From Bin87 sp965115825 (GTDB lineage Bacteria > Chloroflexota > Dehalococcoidia > Lucifugimonadales > UBA3495), in NCBI GenBank assembly GCA_965115825.1, contig OZ220464.1:806001-870000 (forward strand): 64,000 bases of DNA, written 5' to 3'. The first letter of the stretch is position 1, and each line of letters opens with the position of its first letter. A program made the translations under genes and the position numbers. Of this stretch, positions 1 through 6,631 are shown one piece after another. The notes below the pieces were generated by a model, which searched no databases, was not told the DNA's origin, and saw nothing but the letters and a program-made list of their open reading frames with translations.

Positions 1-57
1 ACGCAACCGCCGGAGCCGGCCGGCCCGCAAGTGAGCAACAACTCGCCGTTCGGTTAG
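1..57 (+). CDS. C-terminal tail of an upstream gene (partial)
   Basis: An open frame runs in from the window edge and ends at TAG 55-57. The 18 visible residues are rich in Pro, Gly, Ser and Asn, like a disordered C-terminal tail. The next gene is a HdrB-like CCG protein 26 bases downstream, and in many genomes such a subunit follows a succinate dehydrogenase or fumarate reductase iron-sulfur subunit. That identity is only a guess from context; nothing in the tail itself identifies a family. Confidence 0.4.
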   Translation, partial: TQPPEPAGPQVSNNSPFG

Positions 58-83
58 AGCGATTCAAGAGGAGGAAGGAACCA

Positions 84-974
84 GTGAAGTACGCCTTTTT
101 TCCGGGCTGCGTATCGCAAGGCGGCGCGCCCGAACTGTACCCCGCCGCCCGGAAGGTGTGCGACCGGATGGGCATTGAGTTGGAAGAGATACCCGGTTGG
201 ACGTGCACCGGGGCCGGCGTCATCCAAGAGAAGAACCAGCTATTCGGCGACACGCTGAACGCGCGCAACTTCGCCAAAGCAGAGCGGATGGGCTTGCCTA
301 TAATGACGATTTGCAGCACCTGCCAAGGTGTGATGTCTCAGGCCAACCATCGGATGCGGAACCCTGAGTATCTAGCGGAAATCAACTCCCACTTGGCCGA
401 GGAGGGTTTGGAGTACAGCGGGAACAGCGAACCGAAGCACCTGCTGTGGATTCTGATTGAAGACTACGGGCTGGAACGGCTGGGCGCGCTGATTACCCGT
501 CCGCTGAGCGCGCTGAAAATCGCGCCGTTCTATGGGTGCTACATCGTGCGGCCTACGGAGGCGCTGGATATAGCGGAACACCCGGAGCGGCAGCAATCGC
601 TGGAGACGTTGATTCAGCTGCTGGGGGCTACGCTGGTGGACTTTGAGGGGAAGACCCGGTGCTGCGGTTTTCCTATTCTGACCATCAATCAGAAGAACTC
701 CATGGCGATGGTGGGCAAGCACACATCGGAGGTGAAGGACCTGGGCGCCGACGCCATGGTGACGCCCTGCCCACTGTGCCATCTGAATCTGGACGGTTTC
801 CAGCCCAAAGCTGCGGCGCAGGCGCGGCGTTCCATTGACCTGCCGATTCTGCATATGCCGCAGATGATTGGCCTGGCCATGGGTATATCTCCCAGCGATC
901 TGGGCCTGAAGCGGCATATAGTGAGCGCCGGGCCGCTGGAAGTGAAGCTGCGCGGCGGTAGTCAGGTCAGCTAG
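84..974 (+). CDS. HdrB-like CCG-domain iron-sulfur subunit (heterodisulfide reductase B / SdhE type)
   Basis: The 296-residue protein has two CCG domains, the fold that carries noncubane [4Fe-4S] clusters in HdrB and in the SdhE-type subunit of some succinate dehydrogenases. The second domain is complete: Cys152, Cys193-Cys194 and Cys229-x-x-Cys232. The first has Cys9, Cys41 and Cys77-x-x-Cys80, but the second Cys of the expected pair is Thr42. A GTG start is used because a strong Shine-Dalgarno (GAGGAGGAAGG, 68-78) sits just upstream. It likely works with an electron-transfer partner encoded to the left, outside the window. It converges on, and overlaps by four bases, the aminotransferase on the other strand. 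The family call is firm; the exact substrate (disulfide or succinate/quinone) is not shown. Confidence 0.85.
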   Translation: MKYAFFPGCVSQGGAPELYPAARKVCDRMGIELEEIPGWTCTGAGVIQEKNQLFGDTLNARNFAKAERMGLPIMTICSTCQGVMSQANHRMRNPEYLAEINSHLAEEGLEYSGNSEPKHLLWILIEDYGLERLGALITRPLSALKIAPFYGCYIVRPTEALDIAEHPERQQSLETLIQLLGATLVDFEGKTRCCGFPILTINQKNSMAMVGKHTSEVKDLGADAMVTPCPLCHLNLDGFQPKAAAQARRSIDLPILHMPQMIGLAMGISPSDLGLKRHIVSAGPLEVKLRGGSQVS

Positions 975-2266
975 TCTCGCAGGGTGGGCACAACCTCGCG
1001 GATGGCGGCGATGGTCTGCTCAACGTCGGCGTCGGAGTGGACGGCGGAAGGATAGAATTTCTGCGGCCATGACTTGATGATGCCGCGTTGCAGCAGGCCG
1101 GCGTTTAGCTTGACGAGGGGAGCCGGGTCGGCGGTCAATCCATCGCGGAAGTTCCGCACCGGACGGTCGGCGAAGTAGATGTCAAAGATGGAATCCTCGC
1201 CGACGCTCTGGATTGACAGGCCTTCTTCGGCGCAAGCATGGGCAAGGGCTTGGCGGATGCGCCCGCCCACGTGGCGCAGGCGGTCATACACACCATCCTT
1301 GCGGAGCTCGGCCAGCGTGGCCAAGCCGGCAGCACAGGCTACAGGGCTGCCGTTCAGGGTGCCAATCTGGTCAACATAACTGTCGGATGACACGGCGGAG
1401 CGGTCATAAACGGACATGACGTCGCCGTTGCCGAGTACTGCGGCCAGAGGGTAGCCGCCGCCCATGATTTTGCCGACGGAGCACAAATCGGGGGTTACGC
1501 CGTAGAATTCCTGGGCTCCGCCATAGGCTAGGCGGAAGGCGGTTACCACCTCGTCAAATATGAGGAGGACCCCGGCCTCGGCGGTAATCTTGCGGAGGCC
1601 GGCCAGGAAGCCGGGGTTGGGGGCCAAGGTGCGTTGCAGTGGTTCGACGATGACTGCGGCTAGTTCGTCCCGGTGAGCGTCAACGATAGCGGCGGTGGTG
1701 TCCAGGTCGTTGAATTGGGAAATGAGCATCAGGTTGTTGAGGGCGTGGGGGATGCCGGCGCTGTTGGCTTCGGCCTGGGGGAACTCGACGCCGGCGGAAG
1801 AGAAGACGGACATCATGGCGTAGTCGCTGGTGCCGTGATAGCCGCCCTCGAACTTGAGGATTTTCTCCTTGCCGGTGTAGGCGCGAGCAGCGCGCATGGC
1901 CTGGAAACAGGCGTCGGTGCCGCTAGTGGTGAAGCGGACTTTATCGGCGCAGGGGATGGCGCGTACCAGCTCTTCGGCCAGCATCACAGCCTGGTCGTTG
2001 TTGGCGAAGAAGGTTGAGCCGCGGCTCACGGCTTGGAGAACGGCTTCGGTGACGCCGGGGTGCGCGTGGCCGAGAATCATGGGGCCGGAGCCCATCAGCC
2101 AATCGATGTATTCGTTGCCGGAAACGTCCCAAACGCGACCGGCCTTACCCTCTCGAACCAAAAAGTTAATTTCTTCAGGGTAGTAGGTGTTGCCGACGGA
2201 GCTGCCCGGAAGGTATTGAGCGGCTTTCGCCAGCAGTTCGCGTTCCATTTCAGTGCGCTCGGTCAT
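971..2266 (-). CDS. Class III PLP aminotransferase, glutamate-1-semialdehyde aminomutase family
   Basis: The 431-residue protein shows the class III aminotransferase fold: an early substrate-loop region (NEYIDWLMGSGPMILGHAHP), GTDACFQAMR for phosphate binding, IFDEVVTAFR with the PLP-contacting Asp, and the Schiff-base Lys in SVGKIMGGGYPLAA. This arrangement resembles HemL (glutamate-1-semialdehyde 2,1-aminomutase). However, many environmental bacteria carry HemL-like paralogues acting on other amino acids, and no other tetrapyrrole gene lies nearby, so no gene symbol is given. The ATG is preceded by AGGAGG at a good distance. It is transcribed alone on the minus strand, probably from the TATAAT box at 2303-2308. 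Confidence 0.85.
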   Translation of the reverse strand: MTERTEMERELLAKAAQYLPGSSVGNTYYPEEINFLVREGKAGRVWDVSGNEYIDWLMGSGPMILGHAHPGVTEAVLQAVSRGSTFFANNDQAVMLAEELVRAIPCADKVRFTTSGTDACFQAMRAARAYTGKEKILKFEGGYHGTSDYAMMSVFSSAGVEFPQAEANSAGIPHALNNLMLISQFNDLDTTAAIVDAHRDELAAVIVEPLQRTLAPNPGFLAGLRKITAEAGVLLIFDEVVTAFRLAYGGAQEFYGVTPDLCSVGKIMGGGYPLAAVLGNGDVMSVYDRSAVSSDSYVDQIGTLNGSPVACAAGLATLAELRKDGVYDRLRHVGGRIRQALAHACAEEGLSIQSVGEDSIFDIYFADRPVRNFRDGLTADPAPLVKLNAGLLQRGIIKSWPQKFYPSAVHSDADVEQTIAAIREVVPTLRD

Positions 2267-2302
2267 GTGGGCCTCCTGCGAGTTTGGTCAGTTTCCATTG
2301 GC

Positions 2303-2308
2303 ATTATA
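2303..2308 (-). promoter_or_regulatory. -10 box of the aminotransferase gene
   Basis: A perfect TATAAT on the minus strand lies about 37 bases upstream of the aminotransferase ATG. No convincing -35 hexamer is visible at 16-18 bases. Confidence 0.5.
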
Positions 2309-2549
2309 CACACGGCGCGCAGTTATAGCATCGCGGTATGGGCGCCAACCGATCTGAGACTTGCCATCCTAGCACCTGATAGATTGATGCTTAGTAGGAA
2401 CCTAGGCGGTTGAGGGAACATTGACCCGGTATGCTATGCTGAGAGCCCGGCCGAGCCTTTGGTCCAAGGTGTATAGCGGCCATGCAAGGAATTCTGCCAG
2501 CGCTACGTACCAAGGATCGTGCCGTGCAACGACCAGACTCGTCCTGTGA

Positions 2550-2636
2550 ATGACCGGAAGGGGTACAGCGAAAATCGTTGCTCCGATAGCGGGCGTGGTT
2601 ATTCTGGCGCTTGTCATAGCCGCAATGTGCGGTTAG
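2550..2636 (+). CDS. Possible 28-residue single-span membrane peptide
   Basis: A short frame begins ATG at 2550 and ends TAG at 2634. It encodes a basic N-terminus (MTGRGTAK) followed by about 20 hydrophobic residues ending in Cys-Gly, as expected of a small single-pass membrane peptide. It lies in the 435-base gap between the aminotransferase and malate dehydrogenase genes, ten bases before a strong hairpin. No Shine-Dalgarno is obvious and no family is recognised. The antisense frames of 70-90 codons here look less protein-like. Apart from this frame, the -10 box at 2303 and the hairpin at 2646, I see nothing in the gap. Confidence 0.25.
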   Translation: MTGRGTAKIVAPIAGVVILALVIAAMCG

Positions 2637-2645
2637 TGAACGAAA

Positions 2646-2677
2646 CGCTCCTTCCAGTATTTGCACTGGAAGGAGCG
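2646..2677 (-). terminator. Hairpin terminator after mdh
   Basis: A perfect 13-bp stem (CGCTCCTTCCAGT paired with its complement) encloses a six-base loop. It begins 24 bases past the malate dehydrogenase stop. On the minus strand it is followed by a T-rich run (TTTCGTT), as expected for the mdh-idh transcript. Confidence 0.75.
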
Positions 2678-2701
2678 GAAACAGATCGTCCGGTAGTAAG
2701 T

Positions 2702-3646
2702 TCAGCTGGTTTCCGATTTAGCGTTGGCCATTACGTCCACCAGCTCCTGGACGGAGGCGGCGGAGCTTTTGAGGGCGGCTGCCTCGTCATCGGTGAGGCT
2801 GATTTCGACGACCTGCTCCACGCCGTTGGCGCCAATCTTGACGGGGACGCCAACGCAGAGGCCGTTGATACCGTATTCACCCTCCAGGTAGGCGCAGCCG
2901 GGGAGGATGCGCTTTTTGTCTAGCAGGATGGCTTCTACCATTTCAGTGATGGCGGCAGACGGCGCGTAGAAGGCGGATCCCTGCTTGAGCAGGGCGACGA
3001 TTTCGCCGCCGCCGTCGCGGGTGCGCTGCACGATGGCGTCGATGCGGTCTTGGGAAAGCAGTTCGGTGAGAGGGATGCAGCCTACGGTGGTGTAGCGAAC
3101 CAACGGCACCATGTCGTCGCCGTGGCCGCCGAGCACCATGGCCTGCACATCATCCACAGAGACGTTCAACTCCTGGGCGATGAAGGTGCGGTAGCGCGCG
3201 GTGTCCAGTACGCCGGCCATGCCGAAGACGCGGTTGCGGGGAAAGCCGGCGGTCTGGAATACGTTCTGGACCATGGCGTCCAGCGGGTTGGTAACGGCCA
3301 GGATGATACAGTCGGGGGAGCGTTTGACGATTTCCTCGGTCACGGCGGAGGTAATCCGCATATTGGTGAGGAGCAGGTCGTCGCGGCTCATGCCGGGGCG
3401 ACGGGCGATGCCGGCGGTGATGACGACGACGTCGGAGCCGGCGGTTTCTTCGTAATCGTTGGCGCCGGTAATCCGGCCATCGGAGCCGATGATGGGGCCG
3501 GATTCGAGCATATCCAAGCCCTTGCCCTGGGGCAGGTCTTCGACTACGTCCACCAGGACAACATCGGCGTAACCGAGCTGGTGAATGCGCTGGGCGGTGG
3601 TGGCGCCGACGTTGCCGGCGCCGACTACGGTGACTTTGCTTCGCAT
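2702..3646 (-). CDS. mdh: Malate dehydrogenase (LDH-like, NAD-dependent)
   Basis: The protein interconverts malate and oxaloacetate in the TCA cycle in the cytoplasm. The 314-residue length is normal for the LDH-like MDH class. Visible motifs are the Rossmann GAGNVG (residues 9-14), the cofactor-selecting acidic residue in VLVDVVED, the substrate arginines in ARRPGMSRDDLL (an MDH rather than LDH signature), TNPLD, and the catalytic His in GGHGDDMVP. It lies 23 bases downstream of the isocitrate dehydrogenase gene on the same strand, so the two are probably cotranscribed. A hairpin terminator follows. The call is secure. Confidence 0.95.
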   Translation of the reverse strand: MRSKVTVVGAGNVGATTAQRIHQLGYADVVLVDVVEDLPQGKGLDMLESGPIIGSDGRITGANDYEETAGSDVVVITAGIARRPGMSRDDLLLTNMRITSAVTEEIVKRSPDCIILAVTNPLDAMVQNVFQTAGFPRNRVFGMAGVLDTARYRTFIAQELNVSVDDVQAMVLGGHGDDMVPLVRYTTVGCIPLTELLSQDRIDAIVQRTRDGGGEIVALLKQGSAFYAPSAAITEMVEAILLDKKRILPGCAYLEGEYGINGLCVGVPVKIGANGVEQVVEISLTDDEAAALKSSAASVQELVDVMANAKSETS

Positions 3647-3669
3647 TGCTGTGGATGTCTCCCTTGTCG

Positions 3670-5898
3670 TTAGATTGCGTCGATAATGGCGTTCAGGGTG
3701 GGGCTGGGGCGCATGGCGCTGGCGGAAAGTTGGGCGTTGGGGCGATAGTATCCGCCAATGTCGACGGCCTGACCCTGGGCATCGTTGAGTTCCTGAACGA
3801 TTTTCGCTTCGTTTTCGGACAGTTGCCGGGCGACTTCGGCGAAGCGGGCTTGCAGTTCCGGGTTTTTGGTCTGGTTGGCCAGCATCTGCGCCCAGTAGAG
3901 GGCGAGGTAGAAATGGCTGCCCCGGGTGTCCAGTTCATTGACGCGGCGGGACGGGCTGCGCTGGTGTTCCAGATGCTCGCCGATGGCCTGGTCGAGAGTT
4001 TCCGCGAGGAGTCGGGCCCGGTCGTTGTCTTTCACTTCGCCGAAATGCTCGAAGGAGGCGACGAGAGCGCAGAACTCGCCGAGGGAATCCCACCGTAGAT
4101 GTCCTTCCTCGACGAACTGTTGGACATGTCGCGGAGCGGAGCCGCCGGCGCCGGTTTCGAACATACCGCCGCCGTTGAGGAGCGGGACGACGGACAGCAT
4201 CTTGGCGCTGGTGCCGAGTTCAAGGATGGGGAAAAGGTCGGTGAGATAGTCGCGCAAGACGTTGCCGGTTACGGCGATGGTGTCCTGGCTGGCACGGCTG
4301 CGCTCCAGGGTAGCCTTCATAGCCTGGACAGGGGGCATGACGTTGATGTCAAGGCCGGTAGTGTCATGGGTAGGGAGATAGTGGTCGACCTTTTTGAGGA
4401 GTTCCGCGTCGTGGGCGCGGTTGGGGTCAAGCCAGAAGATGGCGGCCTGGCCGGTGAGTCGGGCGCGGGTTACACCAAGGCGCACCCAGTCCTGGATCGG
4501 TATGTCCTTAGTTTGGCACATACGGAAGATGTCGCCCTCTGCGACGCTCTGCTCCATCAGGGTAGCGCCGGAAGCGTCAACAACGCGGATGGCGCCGTTG
4601 CCGGGGGCTGTGAAGGTCTTATCGTGGGAGCCGTACTCTTCGGCGGCCTGGGCCATAAGTCCGACGTTGGCGACGCTGCCGAGGGTCGCCGGGTCGAGGG
4701 CGCCGTGCTTCTGGCAGTCTTCAACGACAGCCTGGTAGATGGTGGCGTAGGAGCGGTCGGGGATCATGGCGATGGTGTCGTGGAGTTCGTTGTCGGGGCC
4801 CCAAGTACGTCCGCCGTCGCGGATGACCACAGGCATGGAGGCGTCAATGATGGTGTCGCTGGGGATGTGGAGGTTGGTGATGCCGCGGTAGGAGTTGACC
4901 ATCATCAGGTCGGGGCGGCGGTCGTAGGCGGCCTGGATGTCGGCCTCGATTTCGGCTCGTTGGTGGTCGGGCAGGGCCTGAATCTTGGTGAGGAGTTCGG
5001 CGACGCCGTTGTCCGGGTCAACGGCAACCTGGGCCAGGGCGTCGCCGTGTTTGTCGAATACGTCCTGGAAGAAAACCGAGACGCAGTGTCCGAAAATAAT
5101 AGGGTCGGACACGCGCATCATGGTGGTTTTCAGGTGGAGGCCAAGGAGGAGGTCGTCGGCTTTGGCTTTTTCCATTTGGTCGGCGTAGAAGGCGCGCAGC
5201 TTTGCGACGCTCATGACGGCACAGTCGATGATCTCGTCGGCTTGCAGGGGGATGCCGGACTTGAGGTCGGTGACACTGCCATCGGCGGCGACGAACCGGA
5301 TGGAGGCGGAGCCGGCGGCGGTAGTGGTAACGGCTACCTCGCTGCCGAAGAAATCACCGTCGGTCATATGGCCGACGCGGGTTTTGGAGATTTGGGGCCA
5401 GTCCTGCATCATCCGGTGGGGATTGCGCTGGCCATGCTCCTTGACGGCGTTAGAAGAGCGTCGGTCGGAGTTGCCTTCGCGGATTACGGGGTTGACGGCG
5501 CTGCCGAGGACGCGGGAGTAACGGGCCTGGATTTCGCGTTCCGCGTCGTTGGCCGGCTGGTCGGGGTAATCGGGGATATTGTAGCCTTTGGCCTGCAATT
5601 CGGCGATGGCACCCTTGAGCTGAGGGATGGAGGCGCTGATATTGGGCAGCTTAATCAGGTTGGCGGATGGTTGGAGACAGAGCTCGCCGCACATACGGAG
5701 GTAGTCAGGGATCCTCTGCTCGTCGGTAAGGTTGTCGGGGAAGTTGGCGATGATGCGGCCGGAGAGGGAGATGTCCCAAGTTTCCAGCGTGATGCCCGAG
5801 CCCTTGGTGAAAGCCTGGAGAATGGGCAGCAGGGAGTGAGTGGCGAGGAACGGGGCCTCGTCGGTTTCGGTGTAGATGATTTTGGCGGTTTCCGGCAT
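3670..5898 (-). CDS. icd: Monomeric NADP-dependent isocitrate dehydrogenase
   Basis: The 742-residue protein matches the length and sequence style of the monomeric IDH family (about 740 residues), which oxidatively decarboxylates isocitrate to 2-oxoglutarate using NADP. The N-terminus (KIIYTETDEAPFLATHSLLP) and internal blocks such as SDRRSSNAVKEHGQRNPHRM and NVMPPVQAMKATLERSRAS are typical of the family. This type is unrelated in fold detail to the homodimeric enzyme. The ATG has GAGGAAACT just upstream. It is first in a two-gene operon with mdh, with a minus-strand TATAAT at 6017-6022 as a likely promoter. The large antisense open frame across it is a composition artefact. Confidence 0.95.
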   Translation of the reverse strand: MPETAKIIYTETDEAPFLATHSLLPILQAFTKGSGITLETWDISLSGRIIANFPDNLTDEQRIPDYLRMCGELCLQPSANLIKLPNISASIPQLKGAIAELQAKGYNIPDYPDQPANDAEREIQARYSRVLGSAVNPVIREGNSDRRSSNAVKEHGQRNPHRMMQDWPQISKTRVGHMTDGDFFGSEVAVTTTAAGSASIRFVAADGSVTDLKSGIPLQADEIIDCAVMSVAKLRAFYADQMEKAKADDLLLGLHLKTTMMRVSDPIIFGHCVSVFFQDVFDKHGDALAQVAVDPDNGVAELLTKIQALPDHQRAEIEADIQAAYDRRPDLMMVNSYRGITNLHIPSDTIIDASMPVVIRDGGRTWGPDNELHDTIAMIPDRSYATIYQAVVEDCQKHGALDPATLGSVANVGLMAQAAEEYGSHDKTFTAPGNGAIRVVDASGATLMEQSVAEGDIFRMCQTKDIPIQDWVRLGVTRARLTGQAAIFWLDPNRAHDAELLKKVDHYLPTHDTTGLDINVMPPVQAMKATLERSRASQDTIAVTGNVLRDYLTDLFPILELGTSAKMLSVVPLLNGGGMFETGAGGSAPRHVQQFVEEGHLRWDSLGEFCALVASFEHFGEVKDNDRARLLAETLDQAIGEHLEHQRSPSRRVNELDTRGSHFYLALYWAQMLANQTKNPELQARFAEVARQLSENEAKIVQELNDAQGQAVDIGGYYRPNAQLSASAMRPSPTLNAIIDAI

Positions 5899-6016
5899 AG
5901 TTTCCTCCTCAGCAAAGTCAGCGCCACGGGCCGCGACAGGTTGCCAAGGATGGTTGGAGACGGGCCCGGATATGAAGGTAATACAGGCGGCACCCTACGG
6001 ATGCTAAACCTTGCCG

Positions 6017-6022
6017 ATTATA
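6017..6022 (-). promoter_or_regulatory. -10 box for the idh-mdh operon
   Basis: A perfect TATAAT on the minus strand lies about 120 bases upstream of the isocitrate dehydrogenase start. No clear -35 hexamer is visible, so it is a weak promoter call. Confidence 0.4.
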
Positions 6023-6063
6023 CACCGGAACGCGGAGGGTTGGTAGCCTAGGCCGGCTGCAGC

Positions 6064-6185
6064 CCTTGCAAAACGCTCCCTTTCGCCGCTTGCACCTCGA
6101 CGGCACACGGCGTCCGATGCTCTGCTGTGCAGCAATCATCGGCTTGACGCGCCTTGCCTGACGATTGTCACACTGTTTTGCAAGG
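6064..6185. repeat. Short palindromic-end element, copy 1 (MITE-like)
   Basis: This 122-base segment is bounded by perfect 11-bp inverted repeats, CCTTGCAAAAC at 6064-6074 and GTTTTGCAAGG at 6175-6185. Its interior (from about 6116) matches a second copy at 10216-10311 in the same orientation, with the core TGCAGCAATCATCGGCTTGA identical. It encodes nothing. The ends and size suggest a miniature inverted-repeat element or a REP-like repeat. It sits in the 733-base gap between idh and secreted protein A. That gap also holds the idh promoter, and the promoter, tandem repeats and leader of gene A. Confidence 0.6.
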
Positions 6186-6349
6186 ACCTCCGTCAGGAAA
6201 CCGGCCCGCGCCCGAAACAATCCGTTTCGCTCCGTGATTGCCTTTGACCTCAACCGTCCATCCAACCCCCATTACGCCCTGTCATTCCAAACTCCGCGAA
6301 AATTGGGCGGAAGCGGGCGGTGGCGGTAGTACCGGGATATTGCCAAGTA

Positions 6350-6358
6350 TGTTATAAT
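6350..6358 (+). promoter_or_regulatory. Extended -10 promoter of secreted protein A
   Basis: TGTTATAAT is an extended -10 element (TGn plus a perfect TATAAT). The identical element and about 20 upstream bases recur before paralogue B at 43556-43564. No -35 box is conserved between the two. Transcription from here would start within or just before the 16-bp tandem repeats. Confidence 0.7.
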
Positions 6359-6362
6359 GAAG

Positions 6363-6417
6363 ACAGACAGCGCGCGCCACAGACAGCGCGCGCCACAGAC
6401 AGCGCGCGCCACAGACA
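6363..6417 (+). repeat. 16-bp tandem repeats in leader A (3.4 copies)
   Basis: The unit ACAGACAGCGCGCGCC is repeated exactly three times, then a partial unit (ACAGACA) follows. The array starts five bases after the -10 box. The same unit is present 5.4 times before paralogue B. There are no unique spacers, so it is not a CRISPR. The CGCGCGCC in each unit is complementary to the single GGCGCGCG just downstream (6426-6433). Confidence 0.85.
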
Positions 6418-6631
6418 AGGAAGGAGGCGCGCGTTGAAGCATCTGTCCAGCTGACGGAACCCGGTCGCCGGCCGGCTCGCTTTGAGCCGATGCCGGCTTG
6501 TTGCGTTTCCGTCCGGTAAGCCCTCCGCCGTTCCGTGCTGACGCCGGCCTTGCTGGCGCGGTAGTGAATGACGTGGGAGGCAATTCAACTGACAACCCTT
6601 GAAAGGCAATCCCGCAAGGAGATTCTGTCAA
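6418..6631 (+). promoter_or_regulatory. Conserved structured 5' leader of secreted protein A
   Basis: The segment between the tandem repeats and the ATG is shared with the leader of paralogue B. It holds a purine-rich AAGGAAGGAGG, a possible six-codon frame (TTG start, MKHLSS then stop), and a long hairpin at 6453-6513. In the hairpin GACGGAA pairs with TTCCGTC around nested GCCGGC/GCCGGC and CGGCTC/GAGCCG stems. Close to the gene, CCTTG (6597-6601) can pair with CAAGG (6615-6619), covering the Shine-Dalgarno. No known riboswitch consensus was recognised. Its role as a cis-regulatory RNA is inferred from structure and conservation only. Confidence 0.5.

Noticed and set aside
3050..3673. A 207-codon plus-strand frame across malate dehydrogenase
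   Set aside because: Shadow of mdh; His/Gly/Val-rich translation and no ribosome-binding site.
4099..6051. A 650-codon open frame on the plus strand across isocitrate dehydrogenase
   Set aside because: It is antisense to a complete, well-recognised gene. Its translation is Gly/Val-rich with no family features, as expected of a high-G+C shadow frame.
5918..6265. A 115-codon minus-strand frame
   Set aside because: It is made largely of the repeat element at 6064-6185 and the idh leader; no protein features.
6363..6417. The 16-bp array as a CRISPR
   Set aside because: Units are contiguous and identical without unique spacers, and no cas genes are present. It is a plain tandem repeat.
6418..6631. 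Leader A or B as a known riboswitch (cobalamin, c-di-GMP, SAM, molybdenum cofactor)
   Set aside because: The required consensus boxes of those classes could not be found, and the downstream genes encode secreted structural proteins. It is reported only as an unassigned structured leader.
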